Assembly: GCA_036971615.1 (NCBI GenBank)
Contig: JAYKKR010000019.1
Location: forward strand, 186,001 to 250,000
Length of the DNA stretch: 64,000 nucleotides
Reading direction: 5' to 3'
Source of the DNA: Amyloporia xantha
Lineage: Eukaryota > Basidiomycota > Agaricomycetes > Polyporales > Adustoporiaceae
Position numbers and translations under genes: made by a program. Positions 10,702 through 22,348 of the stretch are shown here, piece by piece (positions within the stretch are counted from its first letter, which is position 1; each line of letters begins with the position of its first letter). Under the pieces are notes generated by a model. That model was not told the origin of the DNA, did no database searches, and saw only the letters and a list, made by a program, of their open reading frames with translations.

Positions 10702-13700
10702 GTCATTGGTTAAGATGGCAAGCGAAGGGACGGGTGGGAGGGGCTGAATTTGGTGCACGAACGAATGCATCTGGTCGATCCAGTCGTCGAACTCTTCGTC
10801 GACCTCGTCTTCGATGATATCGCCGGGCTGAGCCGTTCGTCGAGAGAGGCCGTCGGGGTCGTGCATTGTACCGGGGACGTGAACGAGAGTAAAGTGGAAC
10901 GTGAGTATCGAGACGATCCAGCGATTGATGCTTGCGCTGGGGGCTATGTCCGGATTCTTCAGCATACCCTTGATGTACCTGGCATCGACTTCGACGATGA
11001 GGTTTCGAACGCCGATCAGGTAGAGTCGGAGGGAACGTAGCGCGTGGAATAGGCCGTAGATCTCGAGCTTCGGCTGCGAAAACCTTCGCTCGCGATCGTT
11101 GAGTGTGATCGAGCCGAACCGGTTGTAGTAGCGGACTCGAGTATTGGCTTCGTCGCACTGACAAAGGTGATATCCGACAGCGATGAACGAGGTATCGACA
11201 GCGAGGATGACGGGGGAGGGGGAATCATAGCTGATTGCTCGAAGTGCGGGGGAAGAGAGTAGCGCGTCCTTGAGATCTTCCTGCACCGCGATTTGCTCCG
11301 GACCGAACTCAAACTCGACGTCCTTTCTTGTGAGGCATACGAGCGCGTCGGCGCGGTGAGCGAAGTTGCGGATGAAGATTCAGACGACGCTGATGGTTCC
11401 GAGGAACGCATGAACGTCGGAAAGTGTTGTGCAGGGACCCCAGTTGCAAATCGAAGCGACGCGAGAGTCGTCGGGAAGGCGTCCTTGAGAGGTGCAGCGA
11501 TGTCCTACCACCATGATTTCTCGAGCGATGAGGACACTCTTTACTCCAGAAAAGGTTCCTCCTGCGTAGCGCATTCGAGTGACGACGCGGTTCATGTTCT
11601 CGAAGTGCTCCCACACGAAGCGTCGAATGCCGTGGTTCGAAGGTAGGCGTTTGTCGTCGTAATCGGATTCGGGACCTGTGACGGGAACGTCGTCGACGTA
11701 GGGCACCGTGACGTGCGGAATCTCGGGCTGTAGGATGTAGGTGACGTCGTCGTGGAATATGAGGACCGAGTTCGTCCAACCCATCGGGAGTGTTACTAGC
11801 TGCATGGCTCCGTAGGGTGTCTGGAACGTCGTAAGGTCTCTCGAAGACTCCGCGATGAGTCGTTCATCGTAGCCGACGTAGAGGTCGAGCATGCCGCCGC
11901 ATGGTCTTCCTCCGAATTGTTCTGTGAGGTATTCGGGCGTCGGCGGTACACCGGAATGTTGGATCGTAACTGCATTGAGGGGCTCGAGGGAATGAACGAG
12001 TCGAAGAGATTTACCGTCCTTCTTTACGACGCAGAACCACCGCGATCGATACGAAGAGTTCGAGGGCTCGTAGACTCCAGCAGCGATCTTTCGCTTGATC
12101 ACCGCGCAGACTTCGTTGTAGATCCCGGGCGGAATGGGGATATTCTTCTGTACCCAGGGCGTGTGAGGAATGACGGGGAAATCGACGGGAGGGAAATATT
12201 CGGGCTTGAAGCACCCGCGCTCGTCATCGGTCCATGCGAAGGCTTCGTTGTGCAAGCACATGAAGTGGTGGAGGACTCGACGTTCGTCGGGAAGCAGGAA
12301 ATCGCCGTCGTGAAGCTTCTCGGTGGTTTCGAAGTGTTCGAGAGTGTATTGACCGGTAGGCTTGAACAGCGGGGGGTCTGTCGAGAGTTTAGGCATGATA
12401 GAAAGAGGGTCGCCCTTGATGTCCCGAAGTATGCGAAATTGTTCGGGGACTGCACCAAGGACGGGTCGGGTCTTGAGAGCGACAGGCTTGTATTTCTTCT
12501 TTGTCGCGGCGAGTATCTTGTGCGTCGAAGGGGTAGAAGTCGAAGTCGTCGGAGGGAAAGGGAGGATCGAATTGGAAAACTGGGAGAGGGACTTTGTCGG
12601 ACTGGGAGCGGGCAGAGTCGAAGCGAACGGAGCTGAGAATAGAAGAGTCGAAGCCCACGTCGAAGCGTTCGACAGGGCGGCATTAGAAGCTGTATTGTCT
12701 GAAGCGTAGAGAGACTGTAAATATGATGAGACGGAGGTACATGCGGAGAGATAAAGAGACGAAACAGCGTTCGGAGTCGAGGAATCAATAGGAGAGACGA
12801 AGGAAATACTTGGTGTTACCCCATCGTAGTCGATGACTAGCGCGGCTTCTCCTTGATCATGGGGAATCAATTCCTCGAAGCGAGAAAATGCGGCTTGCGA
12901 CACCCGAAAGGATGCTGCTGGCTTCACGATCTTCCTCGCGCGTACGTCGGAATCGTGACGGTTTCGCCGGTGTTTGGGCAGAGGATCGTAATGGTCTGGT
13001 TCCCGTCCGCGAAATTCTTGACGACGCTCTGCGTGAGCACGTCGAAGGGTCGGCCGAGGAGAATGTCGTATGCTGCGTTCCGAATGACGTGAGCCTGGAG
13101 GTATAGGACGATCTCCCCGATGCGGAAGGGAACGTTTCGAATGAGCCCCAACGATCGATCTACCTCACCGTTCACCGATTGCATGTTCAGCTGGATGGTC
13201 GGATCGAATAGGAGGTTAAGGCCCAGGCAGATTTCTTCTGACATCGCTACGATCTGTGAGCGGGGGTCGACGATGCACTCGATTTGCTCTTTGTTGTCGA
13301 TCAGGGCGATGATCGAACGGATTGCGTTCGAATCTCGGGCGACAGTGAATTTGGCGGGGTACTCGCCTTGAGGGACATGCTTCAAGTACGTTTCGTAGGG
13401 GTCGGGGACGATTGTAGCACCGGGTTCTAACGTCGCGCCCGAACACGAGAGCTGGTTGATCGAGATCACCTTGTCGTCGGCGACTTCTATGATGTGGGCC
13501 GACGCAACGGGTTCCGTCGAGACTCGCTTCGGGGTGACGGCGTCGCGGTACTTGGTTCGAACGTCCAGCGCGATCGAAAGCAACTCTTCGGGGGTCAGCG
13601 TGACGGACTGCGATTTCATCGACCGCTGAAAGATCTCCTCGGCGAGCTTCGGCTGAATGATAGGGACGATGGTTTTGTACGCAGGTTCCTTGCCCTTGTC

Positions 13701-13730
13701 GTTCGAGGGCTTCGGCGGTGTTGCGAAGTT

Positions 13731-15816
13731 TCAAACGTTCGGCGGGGCGTAGGTTGCGTCGCGAGCGTTTGCGAAGGGGTGTACTGGTGGTGCGGGGGGA
13801 GCGGACGTAGTAGGCTGCGATGTGGATTGCGTGGGTGGCGAAGAAGACGGCGAGGGCGCTGCTGCAGGTATTGTCGGAGGCGGGGCCGTGCTTGTCGAAG
13901 TGCTCAAGGGTGCCGCCGCTTCCTTCGATGTACCGGATCCTGATGCTTCCGCATTCTTCGGGACCGCCATCGTAGGTTTCTTCCGCTGCAGAATCTTGAC
14001 GCCGTCGAAGACCTCCCTTCGCTTCCAAAGCTGAAGGAGTTCTCGTTCGAGCGCCTCAATCCTTCCGCTGGTGTTGAGCGTGAACGTTTGCACGGTCGAA
14101 CGGTCGTCAATCTCGAAGAGCATTGTTGGAGCGGCGGGTGCTGCGGGATTTCTTCGATGCCATTCGTATATTCGATCTCGTATTGTGAGACCAGGGATCG
14201 TTCGAGGGCAGAAGCTACCGTTCGGGAGGACGATCTTGCCTTTGGTGTTCCGCTTGCACTTGCCTTCCCGAATGTCGATCGCCGCGAACTCGCAGGTGCC
14301 TACCCTGCAGCCACGATTGCCGCAGTAGTGGCATGTCTGCTCGGTTTCGCCGTTCTCGTGGACGTGGACGTGAGCGGCGGCTTGTTGTCTCGGGGCGGGG
14401 GCGTGGTTGTGCGTAGCATGCGCCATTGGCTGGATGAGCGTCGCGATCGTCTTCGACAGGCTTTCGATGATCATCAAGATGTCTTCGGTTTTGATCATCC
14501 CGGGGGGTACCGTTGTCGAAGTGTTCGATGTCGAAGCGATAGGCTGATTAGCCGCTGTCGTAGGTGTGCTTGAAGTGCCGTGTAGAATGAAAGTGGCCAC
14601 GGCATGAATGTCTGCCATGGTGTACGGGTCATCTGCGTAGTGATCGGGGTGCTTGAGATGGAGTCGAGTCTCGAGCCGCGTGAGCAACGAGGGCTGGAAT
14701 CCGCGAAGAAACACGCGACTTTGTTCGATCGTCGAGAGTCGATTCTGTGCAATGAGGTGCTTTGTGATGGCCATGAAATCGCGGTAGTAGCAGCCTAGAT
14801 CTGCCGCGTTGTGAATCCCGATACGAGCGCGTTCTCCGATGAGCTGATCCATATCTGCCAACGACCATTTCTGCGTGTCGTCGGTGCCTGGATAGAGTGC
14901 TCGAACGTCGGCTTTCCATTCGTTGTAGCTCTTGTTTACGTCGACGAAGGACTCGATGGTTTCCCACAAGTCGGCGACGTTGATCGAAGGGTACCGAATG
15001 GCCCACTGTTTCTTGGCCACGTTGTCGGTAATCTGACACCGGGCGAACAATGCCTCGAGATCCTGGAAGTAACGCCGAAGCGAACGGACTTCCGACGGGT
15101 CGAAGCTCGGTGCCGTCGAATGACCGCGTGGGGGCATCAACGGTGGGTTCGCGTTCTGACTCATGCTCGTAGTGTTAGAAGTAGGCGCGGGGGCGTTCGA
15201 AGATGATCCGGGAACTGGGGGTACTACTGGAGCGGGGTTCGAAGAGGACGCGGTAGTAGTCGAAGGATTCGTAGGGGCAGGTGGTGCGGAGTTGGAGTTC
15301 GAAGCTGTGTTCGAAGGTGCCGATGCTGGCGGAGGTGCCAGGCTGGATGTAGGTACGACTGGAAGTCGCGAAGAAGATGCGATGGATGGCTGAGCGTGGG
15401 CGCGAAAAGAAGACGGAGTCGGAAGTACGAGATTCAAAGTCGATGAGATGGGATCCTCGGGTTCGGGCGAAGATCCGGATTGATCGAAAAGATCGGGAGA
15501 CGAAGTGGCGTAGTCGGAAGTAGTGAGGCCTAGAAGCTCGGGGGACGAAGTGCATTCTTCGGAGGTTGAAGGGATCAGTTCTTCGTCGAAGTCGTCCTGG
15601 AGTTCTTGGTCGATCTCGTCTTCTTCGTCGCGGTCGAAGTTACCGGGAATTGTCGGAGAGGGAGTCGAGAGTGTTCGAGAGGAGCTGTCGAGGTTTTCAC
15701 TGGCGCTGCGACTAGCAGCCTCACGCGCTTGCGAGCGGGTGAGTACTGGAGACGTTTTTGGAAACCCAAAAGCGGCGAATTCTTGCCTGAAATCCCCTCG
15801 CGGTGGGCTCCAGAAA
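13731..15816 (-). pseudogene. gag: Gag with an unusual zinc knuckle, ended by an in-frame TGA
   Basis: The frame is open from the LTR edge (15816) to TGA at 13733-13731, roughly 690 codons. It starts with WSPPRGDFRQEFAAFG, an acidic Ser/Pro-rich region, then the capsid-like part (residues around VRSLRRYFQDLEALF ... LRGFQPSLLTRLE). The zinc knuckle is CHYCGNRGCRVGTC: C-x2-C-x4-C-x4-C, with Cys where His is usual. After it come coiled-coil (IEALERELLQLWKRR) and Pro/Thr-rich linkers. No ATG occurs in frame before 15164. Pol follows in the same frame after one TGA codon, where Arg (CGA) would be expected, so gag and pol were probably one polyprotein. Confidence 0.85.
15796..15812 (-). other. Possible primer binding site
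   Basis: On the minus strand, TGGAGCCCACCGCGAGG starts four bases after the end of the 5' LTR and begins with TGG, complementary to a tRNA CCA end. The priming tRNA was not identified. The same bases also encode the start of Gag (WSPPRG). Confidence 0.4.
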
Positions 15817-16969
15817 TGATACGACCTACGAAACCCTAACCCCTAACCTGGGTGCGACCTAAAGGGAATAGAGACGGATTATAGTCTAGTGAGAGGGGAG
15901 TTAGCAGCAAGGTGTCCCGCGGTTCGAGTGAACTCGAGAAACGCCTTCGAAGATGATACGAACACTGGGGAACGATACAATGTAGCTCGACACGTCGTCG
16001 AAGCTACTCGAAGGCTGTGTAAGGTTAGCGAGACGCGGTGGAGACAATCGAAGCTCGGTAGAACTCTTCGATGTATCGTAGAAGAAATAGAAACACTTTC
16101 GACGGAGAGGACTTAGCTAGAACGCAGTTCGAGACGCAACGCAGTTCTTCGACGATAGTCGAAGTCGATCGTAGGATCAAAGGTTCGTCAAACGGTATCG
16201 ACGAACAGACGCAGTAGACGAGGTTTCGAGGTTACGCGGCGAAGAACGAAGTGACGCAGTAGAAGACTTAGACGCAGGGCAAACTCGACTTATGAGCTCT
16301 GAACTCGAGGGGAAAAAGGAACTTGTATTTGGGAGAGAAATACGACATGTTTTATACTACGAAACGGAACACTACGACTATCTAGAGTGGCACACTAGTA
16401 CGAGTGGCTTTGCATTGTCCTACACGAGTCTGCCTCACTGAGTGGCACGTATCAAGTCCATCGGTAGAGTGATGTCATGCCGAACGCAGAAATGAAGAGG
16501 TACATACGAGACACTTCAGACCGATATCCGTCGTCGAAGGCACGCCGTGAGGCTCGATACCTAATCAGGAAAGACCGGACGCGTCGGTGTGGCACGAAGC
16601 GATGCATGCGCTGTACGACAGCTGCTTATGTACTAATGGTGCACCATTTGATGGATAGGCCTACGCACCGTTATGCACCAGGCAGCGCTTCTGCCTGGCT
16701 GCTGGTGCATCATTTCCTGGGGTATCTCCGGACCCTCCGGGGCCCCCTAGTGTTCGCCGTAGGGTCCCCTCGGCATTGCGGCTTATTACCATATCGGGTA
16801 GCTATAGCTCTGGGTCATTACTTTTATAATGCAATATATATTTCAGGTGCCACAGGCTTACCTGGGCACCGAAAAATGTATAAAAATGATAGTAAAATCA
16901 GATTTTTTTATTTTTATTCAGTAGCTACAGGTACAGGGGTACGGGAATTTATATACGGTAATACGTCCA

Positions 16970-17960
16970 GCGAACGCGCACGGGCGGAGGGAACGGGGTA
17001 GCGCGCACGGGCAGGCACAGCGTACTGGTAGCGTGTGCGGGCCGGCGCGGCGCAGCGCGCATGGGCGGGACAGCGGGGACGGGCGGGGTTAGCGGGGAAG
17101 CGTGGACGGTAGGGGCAGCAGGGAAGCATGGACGGGCAGCGAGTACGGGCGGGGGCAGTGTGCACGGTAAGGGCTGCGTGCATGGGCGTGCGCAGCGTGC
17201 ATTCGGGCGCAGCGCATACCGGCGGGGGCAGCGCGTAAGGCAAGGGCAAAGGCAGGGGCAGCGCGTAAGGCAGGGGCAGGGGCGGCGGCAGCACGTACCG
17301 GCGGGGGCAGCGCGTAAGGTGGGTGCGAGGGTACGGGTGGGTGCGAGCATGTACGGCGGGGGCAGCGCGTACGGCGGGCGAGCGTGTACAGGCGGAGGCA
17401 GCGCGTACCGGCGCAGCGTGAGCGGCAGGGGCAGGGGCAGCGTGCGCAGGCGCGGGTGGGTGTACGGGCGGGGGCAGCGGGCGCGAGTGGGTGCACGGGC
17501 GGGGGCAGCGGGTACGGCGGTTGAGGGCAGCGTGTACGGCGGGAGAAGCGTGTACGCGGGGGAAGCGTGTACGCAGAGGCAGCGGGCGCAGCGGAGGCAG
17601 CGGGGATGCAGCCACGAGCTGCGGGGCGTGCAGCCACGAGCGGCGGGGCGTGCAGCCACGAGCAGCGGGATGGGCAGCAGACGGGCGGGCAGCGTGCAGA
17701 CGGGCGGAGCAGCGTACGGGCGGACGTGTAGCGTATGGACGGGCGTCGGACGGGCGTGTAGCAGACGGATGGGCGTGAGACGGACGGGCGTGTGACGGGC
17801 GTGCAGCAGACAGGCGGGCAGCGTACGGGCGTGCAGCAGACGGTCGGGCAGCGAGCGGACGGGCAGCAGACGGTCGGGCAGCAGACGGTCGGGCGTGCAG
17901 CAGACGGACGGGCAGCGGACGGACGTGCAGCACGCAGCACGGGGCAGACGTCGGGGAGGA
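16970..17960. repeat. GC-rich degenerate tandem array, left arm
   Basis: Short units of the type GCGTACGGGCGGGGGCAGC and GTGCAGCAGACGGTCGGGCA repeat with variations for about 1 kb. The array lacks stop codons in several frames of both strands, so its long predicted frames (Arg/Ala/Gly or Pro/Cys/Arg-rich) are not evidence of coding. Confidence 0.85.
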
Positions 17961-19129
17961 GGGGAATGGGCAGGGGAGTGAGCTTGCAGATATAAATGCT
18001 GCCCGGCTGGGGCTGCAAACAGCTGGTCAGTAACTGAAAGATATGAAAGAATCTTTGAGAACTTACCATATTGCGCTGCTCGCGGGCAGCAGCGGGACGT
18101 CGTCGACGACGTGGACGACGTCGAGGAGACGACCAACGGTGACGCGTCGCTGTTAGCGCGCACTACGGGAACAGCCGGACTACCCGATTTGGGTATGTGG
18201 CTGAAGTCCTACTCATGTTAAACAGTGAGTACAACCATTTTGAGCGGATGTATTTCGTACCTGAAGCATACATAGTACTAGAAATGTATATTATAGTCTA
18301 TACACATTTTTTTGGAAAAATTCCTCTGCTTTCTCAGAGAGATATAAATCAAATATACCTGATTTGGGCCCAGAATGACCGAAGATTGGGCTATTTTTGT
18401 GAATGGCATGAGCACTAGCCCAGCCAGCAGTGAATATTAAGTACCCTATAATAGATAGTATATAAATGTAGACTGTATTCGAGTTTGGTGGGAAGAGGGA
18501 AGCAGCTGCAGCTACAATGCTCGAAACAGCCGTGTAGTAGGCTGGCGAACATTTCGAGCCTCGAGTCGCGCCTGGCTGAGCGCGCCACCTGATTGGCTGC
18601 GCCAGGCCTCGGCCGACTCGGGGCTCGTCCTCAACTGGCAGTCTTCGTCCTGTACTCCTCATATTTGGTAAGCCTATTCTACTACTATTATATTGTGCTA
18701 ATACCAAAAATCTCGATGATTGAAGCTCTATTGAGAGCATACTAACGTTCTAATTACTATAAGACGAATATAAGACGTTTAAGACGCCTTCCACATTGGG
18801 CAGGCCGGCACTTCCCGGGCTGCCCATTGTGACGCGTCACCCTGGGGTCTGCTCGACGACGACGACGACAACGACGCCGTCGTCGTCGTCGTCCCGCTGC
18901 TGCCTGCGAGCAGCGTCCCAACGTAAGTTTATTTTGTTTCATTTTGCAGCTTTCGAAGTACTAACATCTTGCTGTTTAGTATCAATGGCGTCCGTACGCC
19001 GTGGCTTGCCATCGCGTTGGCATTCTCCCCACCCCCCCGACGCTTGCCTCGCCTCGTCCCGCCGACGCTCGCCCTGCCCGTGCTCGTTCCACCCACGCTC
19101 GTACCTTCCTCGTTCGTCCCGGCGCTGCC

Positions 19130-20170
19130 CCTGCCGTACACCCTCGCACCCGCCCGTACACCCTCGCGCCCACCCGTACACCCTCGCGCCCACCCGTACA
19201 CCCTCGCGCCCGCCCGTACGCGCTGCCCCCGCCTGTACGCCTCGCGCCCGCCTGTACGCCTCGCGCCCGTCCGTACGCGCTGCCCCCGCCAGTACACCCT
19301 CGCGCCCGCCTGTACGCCTCGCGCCCGCCCGTACGCGCTGCCCCCGCCTGTACGCCTCGCGCCCGCCGGTACACCCTCGCGCCCGTCCGTACGCGCTGCC
19401 CCCGCCAGTACGCGCTGCCCCCGCCTGTACGCCTTGCACTCGCCCGTATGCTCGCGCCCGCCCGTACGCGCTGCGCCCGCCCGTACACCCTCGCGCCCGT
19501 CCGTACACCCTCGCGCCCGTCCGTACGCGCTGCCCCCGCCAGTACGCGCTGCCCCCGCCTGTACGCCTCGCGCCCGCCCGTACGCCTCGCACCCGCCGGT
19601 ATGCTCGCACCTGCCGGTATGCTCGCGCCCGCCGGTATGCTCGCGCCCGCCTGTACGCGCTGCCCCCGCCTGTACGCCTCGCGCCCGCCCGTACGCGCTG
19701 CCCCGCCTGTACGCGCTGCGTCCGCCCGTACACCCTCGCGCTCGTCCGTACGCGCTGCTCCCCGCCAGTACGCGCTGCCCCCGCCTGTACGCCTCGCGCC
19801 CGTCCGTACGCGCTGCCCCCGCCAGTACACCCTCGCGCCCGCCTGTACGCCTCGCGCCCGCCCGTACGCGCTGCCCCCGCCTGTACGCGCTGCCCCCGCC
19901 TGTACGCGCTGCCCCCGCCCGTACGCGCTGCCCCCGCCAGTACGCGCTGCTCCCCGCCTGTACGCGCTGCCCCCGCCCGTACACCCTCGCGCCCGCCCGT
20001 ACGCCTCGCACCTGCCGGTATGCTCGCACCTGCCGGTATGCTCGCACCTGCCGGTATGCTCGCGCCGCCCGTATGCTCGCGCCCGCCCGTACGCGCTGCC
20101 CCCGTCTGTACGCGCTGCCCCCGCCTGTACGCGCTGCCCCTGCCGTACACGCTGTCCCGCTCACAAGACA
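19130..20170. repeat. GC-rich degenerate tandem array, right arm
   Basis: This is the inverted counterpart of the array at 16970-17960, built of CGCCCGTACGCGCTGCCCC, CGCCTGTACGCCTCG and GCCGGTATGCTCGC units. Frames through it on the plus strand read as Pro/Arg/Ala/Tyr repeats in all three phases. Confidence 0.85.
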
Positions 20171-20864
20171 CTGCGCCGCCCGTGCGCGCCACCCGTTCCC
20201 TCCGCCCGCGCATGTTCGCTGGACGTATTACCGTATACAGATCCCCCCACCACTGTACCTGTAGCTACTGAATCCAAAATAAAAATCTGATTTTATTACC
20301 ATTTTTGGACATTTTTCGGTGCCCTGTATCATTTTGTTTATGTTGTATATATGCTTTTTGGTGCCACACGCTTATTTGGGCCCTTGGACTACATGCCTGC
20401 CAGATATGGTAATAAGCCGCGATGCCGAGGGGGCCCTACGGCGAAAGGGAGGAGGCCCCGGAGGGTCCGGAGATAGCCCAGGACCTGATGCACCAGCAGC
20501 CAGGCAGAAGCGCTGCCTGGTGCATAAGCGTCCGTAGGCCTATCCATCAGTTGGTGCACCAGGTATACATAAGTTGGTGTGTACGAGCGGCGTCAAGTGG
20601 CACCACTGTCCGCCGAATGCGGGAGATGGCCTAGGATCTAGGAATGAGACATCGGAACGACCGCGCCGAGCTTCGAGCAAGCATAGCGAGCGGTCGAGGA
20701 CGTCGAAGAGCGTCGAAGGGTACTGGGCGTCGAGGGTAACGTGCGTAGCATCGAAGGACGTCGAAGGCGAAATCGAAGGCGTTCAGCGTTGGGCCGAAGT
20801 GTCGGGCGGGATGCGATTGCCAAAAAGAGCTGTATCGGGGCCCAGAGGGGCTTGGCGCCTATCA

Positions 20865-22256
20865 ACGCCCTCTCCGGATGATCCGGACACCTTAACGGAG
20901 CCGTCTCCTTCACCTGCGCCCTCGTCCTCGTTTTCGCGGTCATCGTCATTGTGACACAGGGGCTGACTTGGTTGATATATGCCTGAGAAAGTACGTGTAT
21001 GGTCATTCCTAGACGACCATGCACCTATCAGCAGTTTGTAAGGTCTCGATGGCATCTGATGGACACTTGAGTTAATCGAGCAGATGACCTTTTGAATGAG
21101 ATGCCGACTCGGACCTGGAGCCTTCTCGACTTCCTGTTCGGACTGAGAAACATTCTCTCGCATTCCAGGACACGCATGTCCTCCACCAGTGCAGCACCGC
21201 CGCTGGCAGGAACATCGACTGCGTAAGAGATGACTGGCGAGCATCGATGTCTGCGAGACAAGGGGCGCGAAGAAAGGCCGGCGCGAGGGAAGAGCTTTCT
21301 GCAACCAATGTTCTGCAGGCACGATGGACTGAGCCAGAAAGCGAGGAGCCCTGATATGCTCGTATCCAGGTCATTGCTCAAGATGATTGCGGGCTCAGCA
21401 TGGTGAGGAATCCGGGCCTGTCTTGAGATCCAAAGTTGTGCGTCCGCCCTGTGCACTATGTTGAGGTATGAATTGAATAGACGTGTCTTCGTGATTCTGG
21501 CTTGCCCTTGGTGTCCTCTCGTCTTATACAATACCGAGTCCCAGTTATGAGCAGACACGACGAAGGACGTCAACTTCTGCCCGAAAGATGTTGTTTGAGC
21601 AACAACCAAGGGATATCAGGAAAACATGATCAAAAGCGATCTCGTTTTGTCCGATCGCCCAGTCCGAGGAGTCGCGAGCGCACGACTCGAACCTCGTCTG
21701 CTGTATCAACGGATGAGCCTCTTGCATGACCAGACGTGCCCTGTGTACTCACGTTCATGAAAACCTGATACTGTCGCGCGAGCGCGGTGGCCAGCTCAAG
21801 CCGTGTAATTGTACCACGCCCGTTGAGAGGAATGACACGATTTGGCACGACATGTTCATAGCCAGGACACTTGTTTCGGACCATAGTGTCGGCTGAGCAG
21901 GTTAAAAAGAACTGAGAGACGACGCACGATAATTTTGAAGGTTAGTGTCTTCTGCGCCTGAGATGAGAGCACCTCGCTTGCAGGATCCTCCATTTCCCTG
22001 CATAAAACACTAGAGCTCTTAAGCAGAGCACTCATCTTGACTCCCGGTTCGCCGTGGGAGTCGATAAAATTGATGGTGAAATTACAATCAGCTGTTGGTA
22101 GTGGAAGGCGAAGGCAAATCGCCCCAGGGGTCCAGATGAATGAGGTACATCTAGCGCGTTCTTGAGGGTGGAAAATTTTGCGTTCTGCTCGGGATAGGTT
22201 AGGAGGAGGAGTAATGAACTGGTATGTGCGGGAGGAACCCGCAGTTCGATTTTCAT
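20865..22256 (-). pseudogene. Host gene fragments interrupted by the LTR retrotransposon
   Basis: A TATA motif at about 22340 precedes an ATG at 22256 (MKIELRVPPAH..., 74 codons). Another ATG at 21884 opens MVRNKCPGYEHVVPNR..., followed by a GTGAGT donor and possible later exons down to about 21030. Next to the retrotransposon, a minus-strand frame ends in an acidic stretch (DDDRENEDEGAGEGDGSV) that stays open across the empty site into 1165-1060. I do not recognise the family. The exon model is uncertain, and these may be two genes. Confidence 0.3.
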
Positions 22257-22336
22257 GTGTGCGGGGAAGGTCTTCTTTAGGAGGCTCGAGGAAGCTGAGA
22301 AACTGGGAACTGGGAGACTGAGCAACAAATCCACAG

Positions 22337-22348
22337 GTTATTTATATG
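22337..22348 (-). promoter_or_regulatory. TATA box, minus strand
   Basis: CATATAAATAAC on the minus strand lies about 80 bp upstream of the ATG at 22256, a usual spacing for a basidiomycete promoter. Confidence 0.45.

Larger units (their letters stand above)
7017..13730 (-). pseudogene. pol: Pol: protease, reverse transcriptase, RNase H, integrase (broken)
   Basis: Reading starts directly after the TGA that ends gag and stays in the same frame. The protease segment (13619-12924) has an active-site-like IVDPRS in place of DSG and the ILLGRP flap end. After a frameshift at 12924-12927, RT follows, with FCVVKKDGKSLRLV, the catalytic YVDD at PYVDDVPV and GGTFSG. An in-frame TGA at 11382-11380 interrupts it before RNase H (AVDTS, KLEIYG, VDARYIKG, DPDGLSRR). 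Integrase has the HHCC zinc site (HDRTAHRG ... CHICQ), D at HIDTMHMP, D at VTDNGTAF and E at GLVERPH. Integrase continues past the 7206-9925 insertion to 7017, with a one-base loss near 7100 (frame change before GCSPYFAVTGTHP), and is then cut by the foldback at 7016. Confidence 0.9.
16619..20579. mobile_element. GC-rich foldback element, copy 1 (3961 bp)
   Basis: Ends are CAGCTGCTTATGTA and TACATAAGTTGGTG, flanked by the 7-bp duplication TGTACGA. The left arm (16619 to about 18180) and right arm (about 18795 to 20579) are imperfect inverted repeats: terminal hairpin, GGACCCTCCGGGGCC block, GC-rich tandem array, then CGCTGCTCGCGGGCAGCAGCGGGACG and GACGACG runs. The central loop of about 600 bp is AT-rich, with a TATA-like motif. 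Each arm, read outward from the centre, has GTAAGT..AG intron-like signals and then long frames through the array, open in several frames at once. No transposase is seen, so the element is non-autonomous. Confidence 0.92.
1166..20864 (-). mobile_element. Ty3/Gypsy LTR retrotransposon, minus strand, degenerate, with three nested insertions
   Basis: Two LTRs of about 1.08 kb (1166-2246 and 15817-20864, the latter interrupted) start with TGATA and end with TATCA. They bound an internal region that encodes Gag, aspartic protease, reverse transcriptase, RNase H and integrase in that order on the minus strand, the Ty3/Gypsy order. The flanks share ACGC (1162-1165 and 20865-20868), a possible 4-bp target duplication. 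Elements nested inside are 4812-7016, 7206-9925 and 16619-20579. The gag-pol frame carries two TGA codons and two frameshifts, so this copy cannot move by itself. An extra spliced gene lies on the opposite strand at 2486-4683. Confidence 0.93.
15817..20864 (-). repeat. 5' LTR of the Ty3/Gypsy element, split by a foldback insertion
   Basis: LTR sequence occupies 15817-16618 and 20587-20864, about 1080 bp in total, and matches the uninterrupted LTR at 1166-2246. The uninterrupted copy gives the empty-site sequence and shows that TGTACGA (16612-16618) was duplicated at 20580-20586. Confidence 0.95.

Noticed and set aside
11917..12636. 239-codon plus-strand frame opposite RT
   Set aside because: Shadow of the real pol frame; no domain and no start context.
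16949..18163. 404-codon minus-strand frame in the left GC-rich arm
   Set aside because: Same reason: repeat-driven open frame without frame conservation between copies.
18796..20271. 491-codon open frame rich in Pro, Arg and Ala through the GC-rich array
   Set aside because: All three frames and the opposite strand are open in the array, and copy 2 has frame-shifting length changes at the same place; low-complexity artefact.
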